Below are positions 46,070 to 55,696 of a stretch of DNA of 55,696 bases, piece after piece. A model generated the notes under the pieces. It was given only the letters and a program-made list of their open reading frames with translations, was not told the origin of the DNA and made no database searches. Position 1 is the first letter of the stretch. Every line of letters starts with the position of its first letter. This stretch comes from Desulfosporosinus sp. (GTDB lineage Bacteria; Campylobacterota; Campylobacteria; Campylobacterales; Arcobacteraceae): contig DYPS01000005.1 in assembly GCA_020719775.1 (NCBI GenBank), positions 1 to 55,696 of the forward strand, written 5' to 3'. Both the position numbers and the translations under genes were made by a program.

Positions 46070-46667
46070 GTCGGAATAGGAATAAATGGGCCAGCTGGCC
46101 CTTGTGCTCGGAGATTTTCACATCCCACTTCGATGTGCTTAAGTCCCAGCCAAATATAAAGAAATGATCACCCCCAACAAAGTTAGCGCTGTTTTTTGTA
46201 CTGGGAACATTGGATCAAGGGAAGGATTTGATTGGGTCAAGTCTCTCTCATCCACATTTCATGTAGTAAAAGGAGATTACGAAGACTAAGCATTAGCAGA
46301 TTTTCCTTAAGAAAAAGTATTTTTTTGTGTTATTTAGGTATTTTAATTCAATGGGGTCAAAATCGGTATGATTCACGGTCATCAGATCATTCCTTGGGCT
46401 GACGAGTAGGCTCTTGAGAACAAGGCGAAAGAAATGGGAGTTCACTTATTGATAACGGGCCATAGTCATGACCTGAAATCATCTCATCATAATGGAGTTT
46501 ACTTTATTAATCCTGGATCAATAACTGGTGCATACAGTGCTTTAAAAATAAACGCAGTGCCATCATTTATGATATTGTAGTTCAAAAGCACGGATATAGT
46601 AATTTATGAATATTCTTTGGTGGATGGGGAGTTGAAATGTGTGGATGGGAAAATACCTAGAGTGTGA
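46068..46667 (+). CDS. VPS29: VPS29 retromer subunit
   Basis: A 192-residue metallophosphoesterase-fold subunit of retromer, which recycles cargo from endosomes. It follows human VPS29 closely: LALVLGDFHIPLRC, VPAKYKEM, VSAVFCTGNIGSREGFDWVK, HVVKGDYED, IGMIHGHQIIPW, LLITGHSHD, VYFINPGSITGAYSAL. The fold's metal-ligand positions are largely kept, although VPS29 acts as a scaffold. A 21-nt intron (46,317-46,337) sits before FEFNGVKIGM. ATG 46,068 gives an acidic leader MSEEEEMGQ; the second ATG (46,086) gives a start closer to the human protein and is equally likely. Confidence 0.96.
46317..46337 (+). other. 21-nt intron (VPS29)
   Basis: Begins GTATTTTT, ends TATTTAG. It is a codon multiple without an in-frame TGA, so retention would only insert seven residues. 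It is called from the alignment gap against VPS29. Confidence 0.75.
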
Positions 46668-46862
46668 TTTTGATTTGCTGATAGGATCTTATATGTATAC
46701 AAGAGTATAATTATATTGATTTTTAATATGCTTTGTTTTTAGAATGTGACTGTTTATGTTTGTGCAATTTATCGGGGGATATTTAATATTGATTTTTGTC
46801 TGTAATGTTAATTTTTTAAGATTCTTACTCTATATTTATAATTTAAAATAATTGTTTGTCTC

Positions 46863-47248
46863 ATGGCATCCAAAAAGAACACCAATAAGTATCTGATCAT
46901 TAACATAGCAACAAAGAAATCGTAAATGATTCATTTCTGCTGGGACAGCCAATGTACGATCTCACGCCCCCTCCTCCATTACCTTACCCTAAACTGTTCC
47001 ATTATAGTCTTGATCCAGCTAGACACTACCATCACCGTTTTACTACTTCATTCATCGCATCACTTAAACCTTTGCTGATTGACTGTGAAGTTGGTGTCCC
47101 TGTGGACTAGTTAATTCTCTTCACAAAGTAGTATAATAACTCAAATGTAATTTTGTCCTAAAAGTAGGGTATTTTAGATGAGTAGGACGAGATGCTGATT
47201 AAATAGAGTTTGATGGATATAAAAGGTAGTCTACGCAAGGACCAATGA
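46863..47248 (+). CDS. PAF1: Short PAF1-like protein (RNA polymerase II elongation factor subunit)
   Basis: A 121-residue protein matching only the conserved N-terminal core of PAF1: PPPPLPYPKLFHYSLDPARH (PAF1 pattern P-K-L-L-P-F-D-P-x-R), LLIDCEVGVPVDELILF (human LLTEPDLGVTIDLINP) and ILDEEDEMLIKESL (human LLDPADEKLLEE). PAF1 is a scaffold of the Paf1 complex that travels with Pol II. Typical PAF1 proteins exceed 400 residues, so the rest is missing or lies elsewhere; the next gene converges 41 bp away, leaving no room. A 20-nt intron (46,889) follows the eighth codon. The glutamates written TAG here support TAR = Glu. Confidence 0.7.
46889..46908 (+). other. 20-nt intron (PAF1-like gene)
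   Basis: Sense GTATCTGATCATTAACATAG. Removal joins MASKKNTN to NKEIVNDSFLLG. Confidence 0.88.
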
Positions 47249-47289
47249 TTTATGATAGCGTAAATTGATTTGTATACATCGATAAAGAA

Positions 47290-49661
47290 TCACTCTAAAG
47301 GAATTTATTGCACCTTTGTTTTTATGAAGGCATGTTTACGTTTTTAGATGTACTAATCGTAGTAATCTTCCTTTACATCAATCTATTCCTATAAAATATG
47401 AAAAAATAGAACAGGTGATGTGTTTTTTGGAAATTTCAGCATTTTTAGTCCCTAGTTGAATGTGCACATTTTCAGTTATATTTCGTAGTATTTTATTAAA
47501 GCTATTCCAACTTTGAACAGGTAAATCTAGCCTTGGAGAACGAAGTTGTCCCAAATACGCATTAAAAATTAGTTATGAAAGCAACTGGCGAAAACTGAGA
47601 GAAACCATGTCACTAAAAACATACGAGTCTATAAACGAATGCCTTTGAAATGTGACTTGACTGTTGGGGCATTGATTTACATTAAATTTTAGAAAAGTTG
47701 AATTCTTAATTAAATTTAACTTTTATCTCCACGGTAAAATGATAGAAAATGATTAGAGTGAATGAAATTGACTAAAGCAGATATTGCTTGAGTGTTGCTG
47801 TCTTTGGGTTTGAAATCTTTGAATACTTCTAGGAAAACTTGACTAAGTAAAAGTAAGTCCTTCACTGGAGGCAAGTCAGGTCTCATCGTTATCAATGTCT
47901 ATGCAGTCTATATGACTTATTTTCCGGTATCGAATGAGACTTATCTTAGTTCAGGAATTGATTGCTTTCTTTTTTTAACCTATTATATTATCATTGGAGT
48001 CAATGCTAAATTATTTCCAATTATGAGAGGCCATAGAGTTTTACGGCTTGAAGGAGGAAGTCCATTTTTCCATAGAGTTTAAAGCAGATTGGTTTTAATG
48101 TTGAGTCCACTGTTACTAGTTTTTTAATTGAGTCCATCTTTTTTATTTCCTTAGCTTGACCAACATGAGCAAATAGCTTCTAATCCTCTTGCTATGTATC
48201 CCTTCTCCTTGGGTTTCCTATGTTTATAGTCCCAATGTCTGTCCCAAAATGGGAAAATATCATTATTCCACATATCCTCAATAATCTAGCTATTTATTGT
48301 GCTATTATATTTATCCTCAAGTTCCTATTTCTTTTTGTCCCTTCTTTGAATAAGAATAGCCCTTAGATAATTGATCCATTTGGCTCTTTACTTAGTTGTT
48401 CTTGCTTTGAGGTCTAGTGTTCTGTTTGTAGTTGTTATTGTGAAGCAGAGAGAGTCAAATTATTATGGGACTTTATTTTTGCGCATTACTGTTGAGCCTA
48501 TTCCTAGAGTGAGGTCGGTTATATCTTTAATGTAGATGAAACGAGGATTATCTCCTTTTGGTGGATCGCAAATCCAGTTTATCTTAGTTTCGTCCTCACT
48601 TATGTAAACTTTTCTTTGTACAAATTTTGTTGTATTTCTACAAATTTTCAAAAAAATATCACCCTTTATTAATTATTTGCTGATTTCAATAGCTTCACCA
48701 ATATTGGAAACAGCTAAATCTTTCAGCCTCCCATAAATAGTAGCAAAGTAATCCGTCTAAGTTTCAAACTTTTCCTTGGTGATTCTTTAAAAAATATGAG
48801 TTAAATAATCTTAATTAATTGATGGACAGGGTCTGCGAGTATTGGTTACAAACTATTCACAAGTCATCTTTTTTTCCTGTTTGGGATTATGAGCATCAGT
48901 TGATAGCATAATGATGGCATAGGCCAATGGAAATAATTAATCTGCGTTTTAATATTGTAGACTATTGGCTTAAAAAAATGCTAATGCAAACTACCAGATT
49001 ACTCTTTAAATTTGTTGTGCTTCTCCTGGCAATCTGAATTTACATAGTAAAATTCTTAAAGCTTTATCGAACTATTGATTATTGAAATTTAGTAATTTGC
49101 AATAGGAGTGTAAGATTTGCAATACTTTTTTATCATTTTTCCCAAAGTATTCCCCAAGAATAGCTTTATCAATTCCTTCCATTTTGATGATATACTAAGC
49201 GATGGCATCAGGAGTGTCCTAATGTATAAATCCCTTGGTGACATAATCAGAAATGGCATGTTCTGGTTTTTTATTGAACATTAAAATGAATAGCTATGAT
49301 TACTCATTAAATTTTTAATTTAAATTTATGTTGTTCAGTTCGTCCATTAGCTTACCATCCTTTTGGTCTTAGTTTAACTTTACCCTGTCCAAATTTAAAG
49401 GAATTGAATTTCTATTTTGCTATAGATAGTTTTAAACCTTCAATTTGAACTATGCTCCCCTCTTCTCTGTTTCAGTACTCAAAACTGAGTGTCCAGGTTG
49501 TTATATTGATTACAGATAATCTTATGCATCGCTGAGTTCCTATAAAACTTCTTCTTCAAACTAAATTAGTTCTGGAGGATCAGGTGGTTATATTTCTACT
49601 TTGATTTCTGAATGAATGAAGGTATACCTTATCTCTTAATGGCAGATTTATTCTTAATCAT
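47290..49661 (-). CDS. Sec7-PH-TBC fusion (ArfGEF joined to RabGAP)
   Basis: A 783-residue protein combining an Arf activator and a Rab inactivator. Domain order: an acidic leader; a Sec7 domain (LFILMFNKKPEHAISDYV, ILGEYFGKN, and CKFRLPGEAQ with the catalytic glutamic finger, then PLAYAIIMLSTDAHNP); a PH-like domain (RKVYISEDETKINW through AKWINYLRAIL); and a TBC domain (LWKNGLPPSSRKTLWPLIIGN to MRIWDNFVLQGEIYLF). The Gln finger is present (NTQAIS), but the arginine finger I-x-x-D-x-x-R reads VSFDTGK, so GAP activity is doubtful. A 20-nt intron (49,608) follows the start exon. Sec7-TBC fusions are reported in ciliates and other protists. Confidence 0.92.
49608..49627 (-). other. 20-nt intron (Sec7-PH-TBC gene)
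   Basis: Sense GTATACCTTCATTCATTCAG. Removal joins MIKNKSAIKRE to EIKVEIEPPDPPEL. Confidence 0.9.
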
Positions 49662-49786
49662 ATTGGGCTTAGTCTATCCTAAGTAAAACTTTTGAATTAT
49701 AAGTTTAGATGAAGTTAGATTAATTTGACTAATACATCCAAATTTGATGAAATAGAGATTAAATTGTCAATATAATTACATCTTTA

Positions 49787-52125
49787 TCAATGTTATTCAT
49801 ATTCATCATCGCTGTTTTCCTCTTTTATTGCCTGGTTGTCGTTTAGCTGTCGTTAGTTCTTTAGCTTTCGTTGAAGTCTCTGCTGCTTCATTCTTCTCCT
49901 TTCGTGCATTTCAGCATTGCTTAAAGTTTTTTTATGATTGACATCTTCAATTCTCTTTGTCAATCTTCTTTTTTTTTCCTAATCATAGCCTTAAATGCGA
50001 TCTGTAATTTTCTTCATTTGATACAATACTTTTTTTATAATTATAGTTGATACTTTTTTACGAGTATTATCTTTATGGCTCATTTATAACTAACTTCTCA
50101 ACAATAAATCTGCTTTTTCAATGCTTTTAACACTCTCTATCAATTATTATATTGCAAACTGCAATTGAGCCTGCAAAAAATAAGCATTGACAATTTAAAT
50201 TGTGGTTTGGTGAGATTAAGGAAGATTGCTGAGAATGGCCAGTGAGTACTTCAAAGCCTCTTTTGAAAATGATATTAGTTTATTATCCTTCAGACTGATT
50301 CTAAATTTGGTTTAGTAAAACAACGCTTTGAGATAATAAAATTTAGCCTGATATCTTTTGCCAGAGTATAGAGTCTCATACATGTTGACATCTTCGACCA
50401 TTTTACTGATGATGTCCAAGGTATTTTAAGTCTATTCAAATTTAAGCTATTCGATATATACTAATGTCTTTGTGAGTAGCGATTCAGTTTGAATTTATAG
50501 TGACAAATTGTTCGAGCGTGAAACAATAAAGAGTAGTTCAGATAGTGTCTTATTTCTTTAATTTTTCAAATTGATGTTTTATGCATTGTCCGGATCCATA
50601 ATAATTTGATGATGATAGAGATAGACCGTTTCAATTTGTAGTTTGATGCTGAATTCTTAATTATTTCCTTTATAGGATTTGTATAGATCCTTTGTTTCGA
50701 TTAGTACGTTTTTGTGAGTTGTATAAAAGTAGGTTATTCGGTATTATTCAATAAGTTCGAGTCTTAAGCTTATTTATTATTTGTAGTAATCGTTGTTGGC
50801 AATGCCGATTTTCTAGTAATAATCGCCTATTTTATGCAATAAGGCAACGTTTTTTTATTTGTCGTAATCTCCAAATTAATTTTACATTTTGCTAATTAAA
50901 ATTTTGTTGAATTCTTCCTTTTTGTGAAGAAGCACTAATGTATTAATATGCCCCTCCTCAATCCAAGCCTAGTACTATTTTTTCATATAAATCTTCATTA
51001 AATCTTCGCTGATTTTCCTATCGTCAGCAAAAGCATTCTATTTTTATTCAGTTTTAAATCTGCCAATAATCGTATCTAATTTTTCTTCCAAATTATACAA
51101 ATTCACATTTTCCTGACCTAGTTTATCTAAAATTGAATTAAATTCAGGATCAACGCATATGAGATTGGTTTCAGTTGTTGCCAAATTATAAATACTCAAT
51201 AGAACTCTCTTCAAACAGGCAAAGTCATATTTATGAGGATCGTAACTTTTCAATTCTGTTTTAGATGAAATTGCTTGAATTAATGGTTCGCATGCAAATA
51301 AATTTACTCCTCTTACGCTTATGAGGTCATCATCTTTTTAATTGTTTTTATTTTTGCCAAATTTCCTGGCTGATTCTAAGTTAATGAATTGATAAGGAAT
51401 ATTTTTATTAGAAGGCGTATAAAATATTTTATTAAGACGTATATCCCTATGACATATATCTTGTTCTTCCAACTGTCTATATCCCTTGATTAGCATTTTC
51501 CAAAGCAAAGCCACTTCGCAATTATTCCATCTATAAAAATGTGCTAATTTCCGATATTACAAAATTTAGAATAAAGTATTTTCATAATATTTGAACATCA
51601 TAACAAGAGCGTTGATTTTTCCACGACTCATTATGAAATAGTCCACAAGTGGAGATTATGATAATTAGTTGTACAGGGAAATTTAATATAGTCCGTTTTT
51701 TAGAGTGCTGTCATTATAGGATGTAAAACTGTAGACTTTCATTGTTAAGGAATGTGATTTGTTTGTTATTATGTGATGATAGACCTGTTTTTGGTCATTG
51801 TCGAAGACGTCTAAGATAGGACAGAGCATTAGATCTTTTAGTTAGAATTTTGTGCCATCGTAAAGTTAGAAATCTGCGACTGAGGACATGATGCGAATTT
51901 ATACGTTGACTGTGGTGTTATTTTTATCATTGGCAGGCATGATAAGCCTATAAATACTATCCTTTTTGGTTCTTAATTTTTATATTTCTCCAAATCTTGA
52001 GCCTTTTCTTTTGACTATCTTTATATCTTTTCCCAATATCTTTGATGGATCTTCATAGTTAACCTACATCTCAATATTCATACTGGGGTGAATGTTTCGG
52101 GAGGTACTCCGCATGTATTACCCAT
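49787..52125 (-). CDS. MGNTC kinase-like protein with helical repeats and a basic tail
   Basis: A 772-residue protein starting MGNTCGVPPETF (possible N-acylation). Residues about 30-350 resemble a protein kinase: a glycine-loop-like KRKGSRFGEIEKLRTKK, a catalytic loop CHRDIRLNKIFYTP that keeps HRD, but NLESAR where DFG should be, so the Mg-binding Asp is lost. Residues about 400-670 are a run of paired helices resembling TPR or SEL1 units (AFYYLKALFYQTKF; NAYFLQAQLQFAI). The last 100 residues are strongly basic (RLEDVNHKKTL, RRRMKQQRLQRKL), ending DDEYEEH. A 20-nt intron (52,064) follows codon 15. An apparent separate small ORF at its 3' end is in the same frame. Function unknown. Confidence 0.82.
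52064..52083 (-). other. 20-nt intron (MGNTC gene)
   Basis: Sense GTATGAATATTGAGATGTAG. Retention would place TGA right after PETFTPV; removal gives TFTPVNYEDPSKILG. Confidence 0.9.
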
Positions 52126-52168
52126 TATTTATATTTGAAGAATATATGATATAAAGCAATCTTAATTA

Positions 52169-55100
52169 TCATTGATATTGCTATGATTATTCACGGTAAC
52201 TTTAAAATTATTGGTTGTATTAGTCTTCACTCCCTTAGAGCTATTACAGCAGTTTCATTACATCTTTCTTTTGTTTTTGCGGAGATTTGCGCTTTTATTG
52301 AACGTTTTGAATTTATCTTTTGTTGAGTTAGATTGAATCATCTTTTCTAGTAATGAAAGATTATAATTCAGAAAATTTCTATTACACTGAGCGATAATCT
52401 TTACTCTCATCAAATGATTTAACTTTGCACTACTTTGCTAATTTTCTAGCTTATTCAAGAGATTTTAGTTTTCCCTGCGGATGTAAAAGTTTAGAGGAAC
52501 TCGCTTTGATTTATTAATAGGGATTTGATTGAGGAATAGTGGCGACAGACCGAGGAGCAATAATAGTTGGGGGATTAAATTCTAATTAAGGTGATTTTTA
52601 TTTTTTTTATTTGCTTTTATTGTCTGCCAGTGATGAATTAATTACTTTGTTTTTATTTAAGTTTACACCAGATTCATACTGTGATTCATAGACATTAGAA
52701 TCGAATTTATGGGGTTCTCCATAGCTTTCAATTGATTAGTTCATGTTATAGCTTTTTGATATATCAGGGTTCATTTTGCTCCTCATAATGCTACTTTCTT
52801 TCTTTTTTCCTACAGATTTTCGTTTATTAATTGGCGGTTTACCTGTGTTGCTGCTTTCTTCAACTGACTCAACTGTTTGTGAATATCTCATCATATCTTC
52901 TTGCATTCTTTGCTTTTAACTTTCTCTCATTTTTAGCTGTGATTGAGACTATGACGCTTTTGATGGATTCACAGCTTGTAATTTGGCAAATCCTTAAATT
53001 GAAGCCCCAACTTTAGGAGTTCTTACTTTTGCAGGCTCATAATCACTCCTAATAGTTTCTAAGCTTTATTCATAATAATTATCACTTTTTTTGACTGGGG
53101 AAATCTAGTTATTCGAAAAGTAGTCTTTGCTATTGTTTTCATTGATTTTTGACTCTTTTATTTATGAATCTTTTATGGTTATATATTTGTTGTTTTCCTA
53201 GGTTTTTTATTTATCATATTTACTTAAGATATCGTTGTTCAATTTAATGAAATTTAATGCTTTAATTGGAGCTATATTTCCTTAATTTATTCTTTTTTAA
53301 TACTATTGAATGTAACTTGGGGTGACTTTTGATTCTTAGCGTATTCTGGGTTATGTTTGATACTCATCTTGTTCTAATATTTATTTTTTGCTTTTTGGGG
53401 AATAATTGCCGATTGGGGAATTCATTCTGGGTTATTTTTAATTAAAAGTCATTATATTTTAATCATTTGATGTTACTTTTTTCAAAAACGGCTTATCTTT
53501 TGAAAGCCTTTTAATTTTATGAGGAGAAGTTGATTTGATAGTGACATACTAGCTTTGAACTGGATTCATAATTGGATCAACCAACACTCTTCTGTCCTTT
53601 TCATAAGTCGCATTTTTATTCATTTTGTTTGCCAATTCAGTAAATCCTTTCTAAGATTGTAACTTTTTTAATTGAAGCAAATCTTATTCAAATCGATGTT
53701 TCAGCTATTCCTTAGCGTTTTTACTTCTAAAGTATGTGCTGGTTGAAGGAACTTCCAGAGATGATTGATTTGGGTCAATCATGACTTAGAAAGTATGAAA
53801 TCGTCTGACTTTGTATTTATATTTGAAAAATTGATCTAAGGCTGACTATTTTGATGTTTTTTATTATTTTGTATATTTTTTGTTAGTGGTGTTATTGATT
53901 GGTATTTTACTAGCAATTGCTGACAGACTTTTATCATAGTATTATGAATTATCAGACTATCCATAAGGCATTTGATTATTTAAACTTTAACCAGACACAG
54001 GAACAGCCTGTCTCTTCACATTTGACTATTTATCAAAATAGTCTTTATGCTGTTTCGCATCCGAGTAAAATTATTTTTGCTGAATATTTTGAATTGGTGG
54101 AATTTGCTGAGTCAAAAAATTAGTTTGTGTTTGAGATATTATCTTATTGAGGGCTTACTGATAAGCCTGACCTTGACTGTATTGAGTTTGATATGCTTCT
54201 TTTATTTATTTTATGCAAACATCAAATATTTTTTTCATCATTTACATATATTATCCAGAAACATTTTGAGGAGGAAAGGCTGGTGGCATACCATATCCTA
54301 CCATGCTGTTTGGAGGTAGAGTTCCATTGGCATAGTAGGGAGTTGGTTGTTGGACCATACTTGGCATAAACTGCGAATAGTTGATGCTTTCGTTGCGAAT
54401 GGGATAGCTGATATTTGGTTAATTTTTATTTTCTTAAACGTTGGGTTGTGATGCTATCTTTAGTTACTATTATTTTTTAATGGGAGAGTATTGAACTGGA
54501 GCAAACTATTTTTATGCTTTTGGAGCGTTGTCTTATTCAAGTTCAATGATGTCTCCTCCATAATTCTTTTAGAGATTGTTTAACTATCTCGTATATTCTT
54601 AATAAGTAACTTTTCCTTTTTTAAATTTACTTTTTAGTTCGATTATCTTTGATTTCACTAGTGTTTTATCAAAAGCGCTGTAGTTGCCCATTGATGGGAC
54701 TGGGGGTTTGCTACTGTTAGGGTCATGTCTTTTCATTACCAAAGGTTTAGCATCAATTTTTTTTTCTTCATTAAACTCATAGTGCTGTCCTTTGAATTAT
54801 TTTTCCTATTTAATTCTTTCTTATTTTTTTCTTAGTTGTTAAAATCTCTGCTCTTCCAGTTCCATTAAATATTTACGATTCATCTCTTCTTTTTTCTGTT
54901 TTTGCAGATCATCATCTTTTACAAAGGGATTAAAATTTGGATTGTAACTTTTTTAAATATCTGGAGATTTAGCTTTGAAGTTGTTATTGAGAGCTACTGG
55001 CTGATTGCCATTTTTACTATTATGTCTATCATTTTCCGGAACAAGAGTCGGCTGTTGCTGTTGTTTACCATAGCTTCTAACTTTATTATGATCATTGCTT

Positions 55101-55536
55101 GTGGGAAAGAGGCCTTAATGTTTTTGATTTTGCAGTTTGTTCTTCTGAAGTTATCTTTCATTTATGAAATGATTCTATCTTTGAGGCTGAGGGGATGGTT
55201 TATACTATTCTCGCCTTATTTCTTGGTATGGTATGTATTATTAAGCTTTTGGGTTTCGATAGGGGCTGAGTTATTTTGGTGGTGGTGCGACATATCTGTT
55301 TGGCACTTGTGAAGGATTGCTAATGAGTTAATTCATGATTTAATCGGCCAGTGACAAATTTTTATTGGTTGGTTTTTGGTTGTTCTTATCCTAATAAAAC
55401 TAAATGATGAATAGAGTACCTCTGCTTCGAGTTGCTTCATTTCCAGTTATTTTTTGTTACTTTCGATCTATTTGGTGTATTCTTGGTATAAGTTTTTCTT
55501 TTCTTATAGGGTTTTATCCCGATAGTGGTAGCTCAT
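52169..55536 (-). CDS. Long Glu/Gln/Lys/Pro-rich coiled-coil protein, start uncertain
   Basis: A single TGA-only frame from about 55,400 to TGA 52,169-52,171 encodes about 1,115 residues with no known domain. Order: an N-terminal coiled coil (TLEEKKNLYEEYTKEIESNK); a Pro/Asn/Tyr-rich stretch (PNRYVAPPPKELSPYR); a second charged coil (QKKEEMNRKYLMELEEQR); FKKGKVTYEEYTRELNNL; a Pro/Met/Tyr-rich stretch (PPNSMVGYGMPPAFPPQN); then a long basic, Ser/Lys/Glu-rich region. A 20-nt intron is at 55,400. ATG 55,536 (MSYHYRDKTL) is the last safe start; ATG 55,645 or an exon beyond the window may be the real one. Cytoskeletal or centrosomal proteins look similar, but no identity is claimed. Confidence 0.75.
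55400..55419 (-). other. 20-nt intron (terminal coiled-coil gene)
   Basis: Sense GTACTCTATTCATCATTTAG. Removal joins the N-terminal coil (KQLEAE) to FYEDKNNQKPTNK. Confidence 0.88.
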
Positions 55537-55696
55537 TCGAATACTTTTGCTTTGCAATTTAAATTGTTATAACCAGTTGATTAAGGAACATCATTGCTGA
55601 TTGCAAAATTAAGAAATAAATAGAAGATCTCGAATTATTATTCATTTTGTATTTATTTTTGACCTTTTTGACAATATCGACTGTTTAAATATTTTA
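55537..55696. other. Right-edge sequence, probably 5' part of the last gene
   Basis: Minus-strand frames here (MNNNSRSS from 55,645; INWLQQFKLQSKS leading into the coiled coil) suggest the coding region or leader of the last gene continues, but the joins cannot be fixed before the window ends. Confidence 0.4.

Noticed and set aside
49787-50083. A separate 98-residue basic protein
   Set aside because: Its ATG is in frame with, and directly preceded by, the upstream kinase-like protein with no TGA between. It is that protein's C-terminus.
53780-53782. Start of an independent 537-residue protein (MIDPNQ...)
   Set aside because: The upstream frame is open and continuous into it, so it is the C-terminal half of the long coiled-coil protein.
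1-55696. CRISPR arrays, bacterial operons, insertion sequences or rRNA/tRNA genes
   Set aside because: No direct-repeat arrays, transposase frames, or cloverleaf or rRNA sequence were seen. The telomere, introns and code mark nuclear ciliate DNA.

Overview
This window is the left end of a ciliate macronuclear chromosome. It opens with about eight C4A2 telomere repeats and is packed almost edge to edge with genes. Long open frames appear only if TGA is the sole stop codon. TAA and TAG fall at positions where protein families are nearly invariant for glutamate: SA-E-IFVVC in SPB1, and H-E-K, P-E-H, the APE-type E, LY-E-I and G-E-V in the kinase-like domain at 35,345-37,659. Invariant glutamines (the PIWI LQ, HSF VRQL, chitin synthase QRxRW) are written CAA or CAG. 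The best reading is therefore TAA/TAG = Glu, the code described for peritrich ciliates (NCBI table 30), and residues below are given that way. The second signature is intron size: I located 22 introns by frame repair and conserved-domain continuity, and 17 of them are exactly 20 nt (others 19, 21, 21, 23, 23), nearly all GTA...AG.

Layout: telomere 1-50; CNOT10-like (-), a pseudokinase (-) and a 1,781-residue secreted/membrane ectodomain protein (-) to 9,018; an AT-rich gap with one possible 29-residue peptide; SPB1 rRNA methyltransferase (+) and a DUF4215-type cysteine-rich multi-TM protein (+); two tandem PIWI genes (-) whose slicer residues are degraded; a coiled-coil protein (-) and a stand-alone eEF1B-gamma-like GST (-); a degenerate J-domain membrane protein (+), an IP3/ryanodine-receptor-type calcium channel of about 2,880 residues (+) and an MGNC/MORN protein (+); a heat-shock factor (-); a 7TM receptor fused to a pseudokinase (-); two chitin synthases (-) flanking a cyclic-nucleotide phosphodiesterase (-); a doubtful small gene (-), VPS29 (+) and a short PAF1-like protein (+); a Sec7-PH-TBC fusion (-), an MGNTC pseudokinase/helical-repeat protein (-), and a Glu/Gln/Pro-rich coiled-coil protein (-) reaching the right edge.

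There are no operons in the bacterial sense; spacers are commonly 35-200 bp. Themes are membrane signalling and calcium (IP3R, MORN, PDE, 7TM-pseudokinase, MGN-type pseudokinases), vesicle traffic (VPS29, Sec7-PH-TBC), RNA biology (CNOT10, SPB1, PIWI pair, PAF1) and chitin synthesis, perhaps for a cyst or other covering. The first exon of the CNOT10 gene, the 5' ends of the 7TM gene and the last gene, and the 45,620-46,069 gene model are the least certain parts.
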